A program made the translations under genes and the position numbers. DNA of 64,000 nt, from assembly GCA_017429945.1 (NCBI GenBank), contig JAFRNY010000026.1, positions 1-64,000 on the forward strand. Direction: 5' to 3'. Position 1 is the first letter of the stretch. The number at the start of each line of letters is the position of its first letter. Source of the stretch: Bacteroidaceae bacterium. Lineage in GTDB: Bacteria; Bacteroidota; Bacteroidia; Bacteroidales; Bacteroidaceae. Shown here piece after piece: positions 55,217-63,897 of the stretch. The notes under the pieces are model-generated. The model had not been told where the DNA came from. It worked only from the letters and a program-made list of their open reading frames with translations, and made no database searches.

Positions 55217-56506
55217 ATGGCAAAGAAACAAACCAACGCTCTCATCGACTCCTTCGCAGAGTTCAAAGAGACAAAGAACATCGACCGCGCCACGCTCGTG
55301 AGCGTGCTCGAAGAGAGCTTCCGCAACGTCATAGCCAAAATGCAAGGCTCTGACGAGAACTACGACGTCATCGTCAACCCCGACAAGGGTGACTTCGAAA
55401 TCTACCGCAACCGCACCGTGGTAGAGGACGACGAGGTCGAAGACCCCAACATGCAAATCGGCCTGAGCGAAGCGCGCCAGATTGCCGACGACTACGAAGT
55501 GGGCGAGGACGTCTCGGAGCCCGTCGACTTCTCGAAGTTCGGCCGCCGAGCCATTCTTACGCTGCGCCAGACGCTGGCCTCACGCATCCTCGAGCTCGAG
55601 CACGACGCCCTCTACAACAAGTACAAGGACATGGTCGGCGACATCATCTCGGCCGAGGTCTATCAGGTGTGGCACAAGGAAGTGCTGCTGCTCGACGAGG
55701 AAGGCAACGAGCTGCTGCTGCCCAAGGGCGAGCAGATTCCCGGCGACTTCTTCCGCAAGGGAGAGCCCGCACGCGCCGTAATAGCACGCGTGGACAATAG
55801 CACCGGCAACCCCAAGATCATCCTCTCGCGCACAAGCCCCGTGTTCCTGCAGCGACTGCTCGAGGCCGAGGTGCCAGAGATTGCCGAAGGCATCATCGCC
55901 ATTCGAAAGATCGCACGCGTGCCCGGCGAGCGCGCCAAGATTGCCGTTGAGAGCTTCGACGACCGCGTGGATCCCGTAGGAGCCTGCGTCGGCGTGCGCG
56001 GCAGCCGCGTCCACGGCATCGTCCGCGAGCTGCGCGGCGAGAACCTCGACGTCATACAGTGGACCAGCAACCCGCAGCTGCTCATCGCACGCGCACTCGG
56101 CCCCGCAGAGATCAACAGCATCAACCTCGACCAGGAGCAGAAGCACTGCGAGGTATATCTCGACCCCGACCAGGTAAGCCTCGCCATCGGCAAGGGAGGC
56201 CTGAACATACGCCTCGCATCTATGCTCACCGACACCGTCATCGACGTCTATCGCGAAGTCTCTGGCAGCGAAGAGGAGGACCTCGAGGACGACATCCATC
56301 TCGACGACTTCAAGGACGAGATTGACGAGTGGGTGATCGAAGAGCTCAAACGCAACGGCTGGACAACGGCACGCTCGGTGCTCGAAGCCCCGCGCGAGAT
56401 GCTCATCAAGAACGCCGACCTCGAGGAAGAGACCGTCGACGAGGTGCTCCGCATCCTCAAGGCCGAATTCCCCGACGAGGAAGAGGAGAATGAAAGTGAA
56501 AAATGA
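55217..56506 (+). CDS. nusA: Transcription termination/antitermination factor NusA
   Basis: A 429-residue NusA. The N-terminal RNA polymerase-binding domain (about 1-130), S1 domain (about 133-200) and KH domains (about 205-345, VGACVGVRGSRVHGIVREL and LAIGKGGLNIRLA) are all visible, followed by an acidic C-terminus. The ATG at 55217 (MAKKQTNALIDSF) is chosen; an upstream GTG at 55202 lies inside the inverted-repeat arm and adds no conserved residues. Second gene of rimP-nusA-infB. Confidence 0.95.
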   Translation: MAKKQTNALIDSFAEFKETKNIDRATLVSVLEESFRNVIAKMQGSDENYDVIVNPDKGDFEIYRNRTVVEDDEVEDPNMQIGLSEARQIADDYEVGEDVSEPVDFSKFGRRAILTLRQTLASRILELEHDALYNKYKDMVGDIISAEVYQVWHKEVLLLDEEGNELLLPKGEQIPGDFFRKGEPARAVIARVDNSTGNPKIILSRTSPVFLQRLLEAEVPEIAEGIIAIRKIARVPGERAKIAVESFDDRVDPVGACVGVRGSRVHGIVRELRGENLDVIQWTSNPQLLIARALGPAEINSINLDQEQKHCEVYLDPDQVSLAIGKGGLNIRLASMLTDTVIDVYREVSGSEEEDLEDDIHLDDFKDEIDEWVIEELKRNGWTTARSVLEAPREMLIKNADLEEETVDEVLRILKAEFPDEEEENESEK

Positions 56507-56621
56507 AAGAGTGAAAAGTGAAAAATTAATGTCACTCACACCCTTTGTTTCACTCTACACACTCTATAGTTATATATATTTTTCACTCTTTCACTTTTCA
56601 CTTTTCACTAAAATATAATCT
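56507..56621. repeat. GTGAAAAGTGAAAAATGA-type inverted spacer between nusA and infB
   Basis: GTGAAAAATGAAAGAGTGAAAAGTG-like units just before and after the nusA stop are followed about 60 bp later by their complements (TTTCACTCTTTCACTTTTCAC), so the spacer can form a long hairpin. No gene is visible. Confidence 0.8.
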
Positions 56622-59510
56622 ATGCCCATAAGAATAAATAAAGTAACAAAAGAATGTAGCGTGGGACTACAGACCCTCGTAGATTTCCTCAACAAAAAAG
56701 GATTCACCGAGGTAGAGCCTAACCCCAACGCCACGATCACCGACGAGCAGTACGCCCTCGTCCAGGCTGAGTTCAATAAGGACAAAGGCATAAAAGCCGC
56801 CGCACAGCAAATCTCCTCTGCGCGCAAAGCCAAGGAGAAGAAAGAGACTATCGTGCTCACCGAGGACGATAAGGCCCTGCCACTGACCGAGATCAAGAAG
56901 CCCAAAATCGTAGGCCACATCGACCTCGACGCCAAGCCCAAGGCCGCTAAGCCCGCGGCCGAGGAGCCCAAGAAGGCTGCAGCCCAGGCCGAAGAGAAGC
57001 CTGCAGTACCCAAGGCCGAAGAGAAGCCCGCAGCACCCAAGGCCGAAGAGAAGCCCGCAGCACCCAAGGCCGAAGAGAAGCCCGCAGCCCCCGTAGCCGA
57101 GAAGGCCGAGCAGACCGCAGCTCAGACTGCCGAGAAGCCCGCCGAGCCCGCAGCACCACAGGCACCAGCCGCCGAAGCTCCGGCAGCAGAGCCGGCAGCG
57201 GCCACCACCGAGGCTCAGCCCAAGAAGAAAAAAGGCGGTGTAGAACTCGAGGAGGTCGACGGCGTATTCCGCGTGAAAGGGCCCGATGAGCCCGCACTGA
57301 CGCTCAACATCAAAGGCCACATCGACCTCGACGCCATCAACCAGAGCACTCGCCCGCCACGCTCCAAGAAGCGCGGCCGCGGAGGCGCAGCAGCCGCCGG
57401 CGGACAGCAGGGCGGCCGCAACAAGAAGAAAGGCGAGCGCGTCGACATCAAAGCCGAAGCAGCCAAACAGCAGAACCAGGGCGGAGGCCAGCAGTCGAAG
57501 AAGAACAAAGGCAACCAGCAGGCACAAGCCAACCAACAGGCACAGGGCAGCAAGCGCAAGCGCAAGAACCAGCCCAAGGAGGTGGTGCTGCCCGTAGAAC
57601 AGAGCGACGAGGAGATTGCCAAGCAGGTGCGCGAGACGCTCGCACGCCTCACCTCGGGCAAGAACGCCTCGCTCGGCAAGGGCGCCAAATACCGCCGCGA
57701 GAAGCGCGAGAACATACGCGCCGGCATGGAGGCCGAGCTCGAGCAGCAGGAGCAGGAGTCAAAGATCCTGAAGCTCACCGAGTTCGTCACCGCCAACGAG
57801 CTGGCAAGCATGATGAACGTGCCCGTGACACAGGTCATCGGCACGTGCATGAGCCTCGGCGTCATGGTGAGCATCAATCAGCGCATGGACAAGGAGACCA
57901 TCGACCTCGTAGCCGACGAGTTCGGGTTCCAGACCGAATACGTCAGCGCCGACGTCAGCGAAGCCGTGCACGAAGCCGAGGACGACGAAGCCGACCTCGT
58001 GCCGCGCGCCCCGATCGTCACCGTCATGGGTCACGTCGACCACGGTAAGACTTCGCTGCTCGACTACATCCGCAAGACAAACGTCATCGCAGGCGAGGCC
58101 GGAGGTATCACACAGCACATAGGCGCATACAACGTCAAGCTCGACGACGGCCGCCACATCACATTCCTCGACACCCCCGGTCACGAAGCCTTCACAGCCA
58201 TGCGTGCCCGCGGCGCACAGGTGACCGATATCGCCATCATCATCATCGCGGCCGACGATGACATAATGCCGCAGACGAAGGAAGCCATAAACCACGCCGT
58301 GGCTGCCGGAGTGCCCATCGTCTTTGCCATCAACAAGATAGACAAGCCCGCCGCCAATCCCGAGAAAATCAAGGAGCACCTGGCACAGATGAACTTCCTC
58401 GTCGAGGACTGGGGAGGCAAATATCAGAGCCAGGACATCAGCGCCAAGAAAGGCATCGGCGTGCCCGAACTGATGGAGAAAGTGCTCCTCGAGGCCGAGA
58501 TGCTCGAGCTCAAAGCCAACCCCAACCGCAAGGCCACGGGCTCGATCATCGAGTCGTCGCTCGACAAGGGACGCGGTTACGTCGCCACCGTCCTCTGCTC
58601 AAACGGAACACTGCATCAAGGCGACATACTGCTCGCCGGCACCAACTACGGCCGCATCAAAGCCATGTTCAACGAGCGCGGACAGCGCATCAAGGAGATA
58701 GGCCCCGCACAGGCCGCCACCGTCCTCGGACTCAACGGCGCGCCGCAGGCCGGCGACACCTTCCACGTCATGGACAGCGACCAGGAAGCACGCGAGATTG
58801 CCAGCAAGCGCGAACAGCTGCAGCGCGAACAAGGCATCCGCACGCAGCACCATCTGACGCTCGACGAGATAGGCCGCCGCATCGAGCAGGGAGGATTCCA
58901 GGAGCTCAACGTCATCGTCAAGGGCGACGTCGACGGCTCCATCGAAGCCCTCTCCGACTCACTCATCAAGCTCTCGACAGAGAAAATCGCCGTCAACGTC
59001 ATACACAAGGCCGTCGGTCAGATCTCTGAGAACGACGTCTCGCTGGCTGCTGCATCCGACGCCATCATCGTGGCCTTCCAGGTGCGTCCCTCGGCTCAGG
59101 CACGCAAGGCCGCAGAGCAACAGGGCGTGGAAATCCGCACCTACAGCATCATCTACGACGCCATCGAGGAGGTGAAGGAAGCCATGGAAGGTATGCTCGC
59201 GCCCGAGCTGAAGGAGGAAGTAACCGCGCAGCTCGAAGTACGTCAGGTATTCCATATCTCCAAAGTCGGAACCGTGGCCGGTGCTTACGTCATCGACGGA
59301 AAGGTCAGCCGCACTAACAAGGCGCGCGTCATTCGCGACGGCATAGTAATCCACACCGGAGCCATCGACGCACTAAAGCGCTTCAAGGACGACGTCAAGG
59401 AGGTCAGCACAAACTTCGAATGCGGTATTTCGCTCGTCAACTACAGCGACATTCGTGAAGGCGACACCATCGAGACCTTCCAGGAAATCGAGGTAAAGGC
59501 AAAACTCTGA
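56622..59510 (+). CDS. infB: Translation initiation factor IF-2
   Basis: A 962-residue IF-2. It has an N-terminal IF2_N helix (about 1-55) and a long disordered Ala/Pro/Lys/Glu-rich region with four [13 protein letters not shown] repeats (about 125-150). The GTPase domain follows from about 465, with G1 [10 protein letters not shown]3 DTPGHEAF and G4 NKIDKP, then the beta-barrel and C-terminal domains that bind fMet-tRNA. The KAEEKPAAP units are nearly identical in DNA and may vary in number between strains. Confidence 0.96.
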   Translation: MPIRINKVTKECSVGLQTLVDFLNKKGFTEVEPNPNATITDEQYALVQAEFNKDKGIKAAAQQISSARKAKEKKETIVLTEDDKALPLTEIKKPKIVGHIDLDAKPKAAKPAAEEPKKAAAQAEEKPAVPKAEEKPAAPKAEEKPAAPKAEEKPAAPVAEKAEQTAAQTAEKPAEPAAPQAPAAEAPAAEPAAATTEAQPKKKKGGVELEEVDGVFRVKGPDEPALTLNIKGHIDLDAINQSTRPPRSKKRGRGGAAAAGGQQGGRNKKKGERVDIKAEAAKQQNQGGGQQSKKNKGNQQAQANQQAQGSKRKRKNQPKEVVLPVEQSDEEIAKQVRETLARLTSGKNASLGKGAKYRREKRENIRAGMEAELEQQEQESKILKLTEFVTANELASMMNVPVTQVIGTCMSLGVMVSINQRMDKETIDLVADEFGFQTEYVSADVSEAVHEAEDDEADLVPRAPIVTVMGHVDHGKTSLLDYIRKTNVIAGEAGGITQHIGAYNVKLDDGRHITFLDTPGHEAFTAMRARGAQVTDIAIIIIAADDDIMPQTKEAINHAVAAGVPIVFAINKIDKPAANPEKIKEHLAQMNFLVEDWGGKYQSQDISAKKGIGVPELMEKVLLEAEMLELKANPNRKATGSIIESSLDKGRGYVATVLCSNGTLHQGDILLAGTNYGRIKAMFNERGQRIKEIGPAQAATVLGLNGAPQAGDTFHVMDSDQEAREIASKREQLQREQGIRTQHHLTLDEIGRRIEQGGFQELNVIVKGDVDGSIEALSDSLIKLSTEKIAVNVIHKAVGQISENDVSLAAASDAIIVAFQVRPSAQARKAAEQQGVEIRTYSIIYDAIEEVKEAMEGMLAPELKEEVTAQLEVRQVFHISKVGTVAGAYVIDGKVSRTNKARVIRDGIVIHTGAIDALKRFKDDVKEVSTNFECGISLVNYSDIREGDTIETFQEIEVKAKL

Positions 59511-59638
59511 CCACGTTAACAAATTATCAAATTAACAGATTGACAGATTAACAAATTCACGGATTAACCAATTTGCAAATTGACACGTTAAGACGTTGAC
59601 ACGTTAATTTGTTAATCTGTTAATTCGTTAATCTGTCA
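59511..59638. repeat. GTTAATCTGTTAAT-type palindromic spacer between infB and cvpA
   Basis: AACAGATTGACAGATTAACAAATT-like units in the first half are complemented by GTTAATTTGTTAATCTG-like units in the second, giving an AT-rich imperfect palindrome of about 125 bp. It ends directly at the cvpA start codon. Confidence 0.8.
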
Positions 59639-60148
59639 ATGAGCGAAGCAAATGAAATGAATGGTTTTGATATAGTATTTCTAGTAGTGCTCGCCCTCGG
59701 AGCATGGAAGGGCTGGAGCAACGGACTGCTCAAAGAAGTGCTCGGACTCGTAGGCGTATTCGTGGGACTATACGTCGCCTATCTCCTCTACGAACAAGTG
59801 GGCTACCAGCTGGCGCCGCACATCGGCACATCGCCAAGCATCGCAAGCATCATAGCCTTCGTGCTCATATGGATTGGCGTGCCCGTCATACTCAGCCTCC
59901 TCGGCTCACTACTCACCAAAGTCATGGAGTGGGTGGGCCTCGACGGCATCAACGGCATGGGCGGCGCCTTCATAGGCCTCATCAAGTATGCCCTCATACT
60001 CGGCATCTGCTGCAACGTCCTCGCAATCACCCACCTGGTGAAAGAAGAGTCGCAGCACAACTCATTCCTCTTCGAGCCCCTGCGCCAGACAACCTCTATA
60101 GCCTTCGACCTGGCCAAGAGCCAATGGCGGGCCGCACACGAGGACTAA
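59639..60148 (+). CDS. cvpA: CvpA family membrane protein
   Basis: A 169-residue inner-membrane protein with four hydrophobic helices. The CvpA pattern is GFDIVFLVVLALGAWKGWSNGLLKEV near the N-terminus, followed by LVGVFVGLYVAYLLYEQ. An alternative ATG at 59657 (MNGFDIVF) may be the real start, because the first six residues are not typical. Position after infB is common in Bacteroidetes. A strong terminator follows. Confidence 0.88.
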   Translation: MSEANEMNGFDIVFLVVLALGAWKGWSNGLLKEVLGLVGVFVGLYVAYLLYEQVGYQLAPHIGTSPSIASIIAFVLIWIGVPVILSLLGSLLTKVMEWVGLDGINGMGGAFIGLIKYALILGICCNVLAITHLVKEESQHNSFLFEPLRQTTSIAFDLAKSQWRAAHED

Positions 60149-60225
60149 GCATGACGAACACACCCGTGCAGGCTGACAGGCCGATCCTTGCGGACAAATA
60201 AGCCGATCCTTGCGGACAGATATAG

Positions 60226-60267
60226 AAAGACGACCGGTAGCATCCAAGGATGCTACCGGTCGTCTTT
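60226..60267 (+). terminator. Intrinsic terminator after cvpA
   Basis: A perfect 20-bp stem (60226-60245 with 60248-60267) with only two unpaired central bases, followed by TTTAAAAG. It is preceded by two copies of GCCGATCCTTGCGGACA at about 60179 and 60202. Confidence 0.85.
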
Positions 60268-60318
60268 TAAAAGTTGTTTACACAACAAGCCCAGGGGCTG
60301 GGGCTCTTTTGTGCCTGC

Positions 60319-60384
60319 TTACTTCAAGCCCATCTTAATCATGCAAGCAATAATGATGATTGCACAAATCCAGTTTCCTACCAT
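60319..60384 (-). CDS. 21-residue membrane micropeptide
   Basis: ATG at 60384 opens a 21-codon frame encoding VGNWICAIIIIACMIKMGL flanked by Met and Lys: a hydrophobic helix with a basic end. It stands alone between the cvpA terminator and the polyprenyl synthase gene, with its own hairpin (AGCCC/GGGCT, 60288-60305) downstream. It resembles the peptide at 10692 in size and layout, not in sequence. Coding status is uncertain. Confidence 0.4.
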   Translation of the reverse strand: MVGNWICAIIIIACMIKMGLK

Positions 60385-60579
60385 GGTCGTTTATTTTTAG
60401 GGGTTAGACATTTTGTACTTAATAGATAGTGCCAAGATTGGCGCGCAAGGCGTTGTAAAGCGCAAGCTTATGGGCGAAGGTTGTTAAGACCATCAAGATA
60501 GTTTTCGATGTATGCTTCGGCCTTGAAATTCCATTTCCCCCTCTTTGAAAGAGAGATGGTTATGGGGTTAGTTTTTTCC
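60385..60579. other. Non-coding gap with short open stretches only
   Basis: No supported gene. On the minus strand a 24-codon frame (MVLTTFAHKLALYNALRANL...) ends near 60421, and CCCCTCTTTGAAAGAGAG near 60539 resembles a degenerate copy of the GC-rich palindromes elsewhere. Confidence 0.35.
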
Positions 60580-61548
60580 TCACACATCCCTGTTGACAAC
60601 GTAATCAATATACAACTGCAGGGCCTGCGCCACAGCAGCGTCATTGAGGCCGTCGAGCAGAGCCACGGCCTCGCCTCGCAGGCGAAGCATCTCGCTCTCG
60701 GCATAAGCCACTCCGCCGCTGGCAATAGTGAAATCTACGAGCTCCTGCACCTCGAGCCTCGTGGCCTCGTGCGAGCGTACGCGCAGGGCGAGGTGGTGGT
60801 AGCGTGCGTTGCTGCTGGCGTTGAGGGCGTGGATTACAGGCAACGTCAACTTGCCCTCATGCAAGTCGTTGCCCTTGGGCTTGCCGGCGTTAATACTCTC
60901 GTCGAGGTCGAAGAGGTCGTCGCGCAGCTGAAAACAAAGCCCCACGAGCTGCCCGAAGCGCTCGAGGCGCGCACGCTTGTCGGCATCGGCGCCGGCGAGC
61001 AGCGCTCCCAGGAAGGCGCAGGTGGAGAAGAGCGCCGCCGTCTTCTTGTCGATGACCTCGTAGTAAGCCTGTTCGCTGAAGAGAGTGCTCTGCGTGTTGT
61101 TGAGCTGCAGCAGCTCGCCGTCGGCCAGCGTCTGCCCGAGCCAAGCCATGCGCTGCACGGCTTCGAGCGAATGAGTCTGCGCCACCTCGGAGAGCGCTTT
61201 CGAGGTTATGAAATCCCCCACGAGCACAGCAGCCTTATTGTCGAAGAGCGCATTCACCGAGCGCTGGCCGCGACGCATATCGCTCTCGTCGACGACGTCG
61301 TCATGAACGAGACTTGCCGTGTGAAGCATCTCCAAGCCCGCAGCGGCGTGCAGCGCTTCGGCCGTCACCTCACCTGCCTCGCGCGCGCATAAGAGTAATA
61401 ATGTGGGGCGCATCATCTTGCCCAACCGGCGCGTAAGATGGTTGAGAGCGGCTGACAGCAGCGGGTTGCCCGACTGCAGCGACGCGCGGAAGAGCTCCGT
61501 GTAGCGCTGGAGCTCAGAGGCTATGGGCTGTTGAATCTTATCTAACAT
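60580..61548 (-). CDS. Polyprenyl diphosphate synthase (trans-isoprenyl, long-chain type)
   Basis: A prenyl-chain synthase of about 322 residues making the quinone side-chain precursor. Both Asp-rich motifs are present: first VHDDVVDESDMRRG, second LRDDLFDLDES. The GDF/KALSE segment (VGDFITSKALSEVA) also fits. The ATG at 61548 (MLDKIQQPIASEL) is chosen over an upstream ATG at 61596 because a -7 box at 61559-61566 would start the transcript only a few bases before it, giving a nearly leaderless mRNA. Confidence 0.92.
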   Translation of the reverse strand: MLDKIQQPIASELQRYTELFRASLQSGNPLLSAALNHLTRRLGKMMRPTLLLLCAREAGEVTAEALHAAAGLEMLHTASLVHDDVVDESDMRRGQRSVNALFDNKAAVLVGDFITSKALSEVAQTHSLEAVQRMAWLGQTLADGELLQLNNTQSTLFSEQAYYEVIDKKTAALFSTCAFLGALLAGADADKRARLERFGQLVGLCFQLRDDLFDLDESINAGKPKGNDLHEGKLTLPVIHALNASSNARYHHLALRVRSHEATRLEVQELVDFTIASGGVAYAESEMLRLRGEAVALLDGLNDAAVAQALQLYIDYVVNRDV

Positions 61549-61558
61549 AATCTGCGTG

Positions 61559-61566
61559 CAAAGGTA
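61559..61566 (-). promoter_or_regulatory. Promoter -7 box of the polyprenyl synthase gene
   Basis: TACCTTTG on the minus strand fits TAnnTTTG, 10 bp upstream of the chosen ATG. Confidence 0.65.
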
Positions 61567-61661
61567 GTGTTTTTTATGCTCCTCAACAAAAAACAAGTGA
61601 AAAATGAAAATTGTAGAAAGAAAAATCCTCCTTTCGCAGCCCTTTATAACCTTTTTCTGAC

Positions 61662-61669
61662 TAACTTTG
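61662..61669 (+). promoter_or_regulatory. Promoter -7 box of the radical SAM gene at 61767
   Basis: TAACTTTG fits TAnnTTTG, about 97 bp upstream of the ATG. Confidence 0.55.
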
Positions 61670-61683
61670 CGGAGAAATATCGG

Positions 61684-61766
61684 AGTAATCTGAATAATCT
61701 GAGTAATCTGAGTATTCCGATTAATTTGTTAATTTGTTAATCTGTTAATCTGTTAATCTGAAAAAT
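61684..61766. repeat. TAATCTGAG / GTTAATCTG tandem spacer before a radical SAM gene
   Basis: Three TAATCTGA(A/G) units are followed by five GTTAATTTG or GTTAATCTG units, running to within a few bases of the ATG. Same family as the spacer at 59511-59638. Confidence 0.8.
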
Positions 61767-62546
61767 ATGAGCACAACAATCTATTCCTCCCCTATCTTCG
61801 GCCCCGTACACAGCCGCCGCCTCGGCCTCTCTCTCGGCATCAACCTCATGCCCGACGACGGCAAGGTCTGCACCTTCGACTGCATCTACTGCGAATGCGG
61901 CCTCAACGCCGAGCGCAGGCCACACCACCACCGGCCCTCACGCGAAGAGGTGGCGGCAGCCCTCGCATCACAACTGCAGCAGATGCATGAGACCGACGTC
62001 CACCCCGACGTCCTCACCTTCGCCGGCAACGGCGAACCGACGGCGCACCCCGATTTCCCCGGCATCATCGACGACACCATCAGCCTGCGCGACCGCTTCT
62101 GCCCCGAGGCCCGCATCAGCGTGCTGTCAAACGCCACGCAAATTCTCAAGCCCGCCGTTCACGCTGCGCTTATGCGCATAGAAAATAATATTCAGAAACT
62201 CGACACCGTCGACGTGGACTACATCCGACGCGTGGACAGGCCTACGGGCCACTACGACCTCGAGGCCCTCATCGAGGGCCTCGTGGCATTCGACGGACAC
62301 GTAATCATTCAGACAATGTTTATGCGCGGCAGCGACGCCGATGGCGCCGACGTAAGCAACACGTCTGAAGCATTCGTCGCACCATGGCTCCAGGCCCTTG
62401 AGCGCATCCGCCCTGAGAGCGTCATGATCTACACCGTAGCGCGAGAAACGCCCATTTCATCGATTGCAAAAGCTCGTCCAGACGAGCTCGACGCCATTGC
62501 CGAACGCGTGCGCGCCGCAGGGCTTAACTGCTCGGTAGCTTACTGA
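61767..62546 (+). CDS. Radical SAM protein (COG0731-like)
   Basis: A 259-residue radical SAM enzyme with FGPVHSRRLGLSLGINLMP, then CTFDCIYCEC (the Cx3Cx2C cluster motif with an extra Cys), and TFAGNGEPTAHPDF. These fit the COG0731/wyosine-like group of short radical SAM proteins. The substrate is unknown. It is monocistronic by the look of the flanking repeats. Confidence 0.85.
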   Translation: MSTTIYSSPIFGPVHSRRLGLSLGINLMPDDGKVCTFDCIYCECGLNAERRPHHHRPSREEVAAALASQLQQMHETDVHPDVLTFAGNGEPTAHPDFPGIIDDTISLRDRFCPEARISVLSNATQILKPAVHAALMRIENNIQKLDTVDVDYIRRVDRPTGHYDLEALIEGLVAFDGHVIIQTMFMRGSDADGADVSNTSEAFVAPWLQALERIRPESVMIYTVARETPISSIAKARPDELDAIAERVRAAGLNCSVAY

Positions 62547-62795
62547 GCCTCAGCCCCAAAAAGCCCCCTTCCCCTCTCTCTCTATCAAAGAGGGGGGAAG
62601 CCCCGGAGCTGAAACCCTCATTTCTCACTTTTCATTTTTCACCTCTCATTTTTCACCTTTCACTTTTCATTTTTCACTTTTCATTTTTCACTTTTCATTT
62701 AACATCACGGCCACCGGCCGTCCTGCTCTTTACTCATTTTTTGGTCTTTTACAAAAAAAACGGAGGAAATCAGTCTGATGTTTAAGAAAAAATAG
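62547..62795. repeat. Repeat-filled gap: GC-rich palindrome, CACTTTTCATTTTT array, GGCC palindrome
   Basis: GCCCCCTTCCCCTCTCT and AGAGGGGGGAAGCCCC form an imperfect palindrome at about 62560-62600. TTTTCACTTTTCATTTT-type units repeat from about 62620 to 62700, and ACGGCC-ACC-GGCCGT is a perfect palindrome at 62707-62721. No gene is visible. Confidence 0.75.
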
Positions 62796-62803
62796 TATCT
62801 TTG
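62796..62803 (+). promoter_or_regulatory. Promoter -7 box of porP
   Basis: TATCTTTG fits TAnnTTTG, 61 bp upstream of the porP ATG. Confidence 0.6.
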
Positions 62804-62864
62804 CCGCGGAAAAGAGGTAGAAACGGGCAATAAGACGGCCCGTAATTACGTTAATATAGATGCG

Positions 62865-63809
62865 ATGAGCTATCTTAAAGCCCTCTGTATGGCAGTAATG
62901 CTGGGCGTAACCTGCAGGTTAACAGCCCAGTATGACCCAGCGTTCAACCACTATTGGGCGCTGCAGACGTTGTATAATCCCGCCGCTGCCGGTTTGCTCG
63001 AACAGGTGAACGTGCAGGGCGCTTATGCGCTGCAGATGATGGGCTACACTCACGCACCCCAGACCATGGTCGTCACGGCCGACCTGCCCCTGTGGATGAT
63101 CAGCCGGGCACACGGCGTGGGCGCAGGTTTTGTCAACGATAAACTCGGACTCTTCGAACACAAGAAGTTCTACATCGAATACGCCTACCACCAAAAACTG
63201 TGGGGCGGGCGCCTCAGCGCCGGCGTGCGCGGAGCACTGCTCGCCGAGTCGTTCGACGGCACCGGCCTCGACGTCATTGACTCGGGCGACCCCGCATTCC
63301 CATCATCGGAGGTCAACGGCACCGCATTCGACTTCGAAGCCGGACTGCGCTACGACGGCCGCGACTGGTATGCCGGACTCTCGGCACTGCATGTGCTGCA
63401 GCCCACGGTGAAGCTCGGCGACAGCAAGTCCAACGAATTTGTGGTGCCTCGAACGTATTATTTGACAGGCGGATACAATATTCGGCTGAAAAATCCGTTA
63501 TTAAAAGTGCAGACCTCTGCTATCTTGAGATCTGACCTCACAGCCTGGCGAGGCGACGTCACGGCACGATTGGCTTACGATGGCCCCAAAGGTAAGATGT
63601 ACCTTGGCGTGGGCTACAGCCCAACGGTCTCGGCATCGGTGCTCATTGGAGGCAACTTCCACGGAGTGCAGCTCGGTTACGCCTACGAAATCTACACCTC
63701 TGGCGTTGGAGCCCTCCAGGGCAGCCACGAGATGACCATCGGTTACACCACCGACCTCGACCTCTTCAAGAAAGGCAAGAACCGCCATCAGAGCGTGAGG
63801 ATTCTGTAG
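62865..63809 (+). CDS. porP: PorP/SprF family type IX secretion outer-membrane protein
   Basis: A 314-residue outer-membrane barrel of the PorP/SprF family. A signal peptide (SYLKALCMAVMLGVTCRLTAQ) is followed by the family start YDPAFNHYWALQTLYNPAAAG, then regular amphipathic strands to a C-terminal GSHEMTIGYTTDLDLF. In many Bacteroidales porP heads the porK-L-M-N type IX secretion operon, and the next frame here is compatible with that. Its presence fits the sorting-like tails on three secreted proteins in the window. Confidence 0.9.
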   Translation: MSYLKALCMAVMLGVTCRLTAQYDPAFNHYWALQTLYNPAAAGLLEQVNVQGAYALQMMGYTHAPQTMVVTADLPLWMISRAHGVGAGFVNDKLGLFEHKKFYIEYAYHQKLWGGRLSAGVRGALLAESFDGTGLDVIDSGDPAFPSSEVNGTAFDFEAGLRYDGRDWYAGLSALHVLQPTVKLGDSKSNEFVVPRTYYLTGGYNIRLKNPLLKVQTSAILRSDLTAWRGDVTARLAYDGPKGKMYLGVGYSPTVSASVLIGGNFHGVQLGYAYEIYTSGVGALQGSHEMTIGYTTDLDLFKKGKNRHQSVRIL

Positions 63810-63897
63810 AATGACGAGTGACGAGTGATGAATGACGAATGACTAATTACGGATGATGAATGACAAATTTTGAAAAATCATATATTTAAGCATATAA
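63810..63897. repeat. GAATGACGAGTGA-type microrepeat spacer
   Basis: Units such as AATGACGAGTGACGAGTGATGAATGACG run from the porP stop for about 60 bp: another short-oligomer spacer family between co-directional genes. Confidence 0.65.

Noticed and set aside
60400..60580. Possible gene remnant encoding AEAYIENYLDGLNNL on the minus strand
   Set aside because: Only a short open stretch continuing a shadow frame of the polyprenyl synthase; no start and no recognisable homology.
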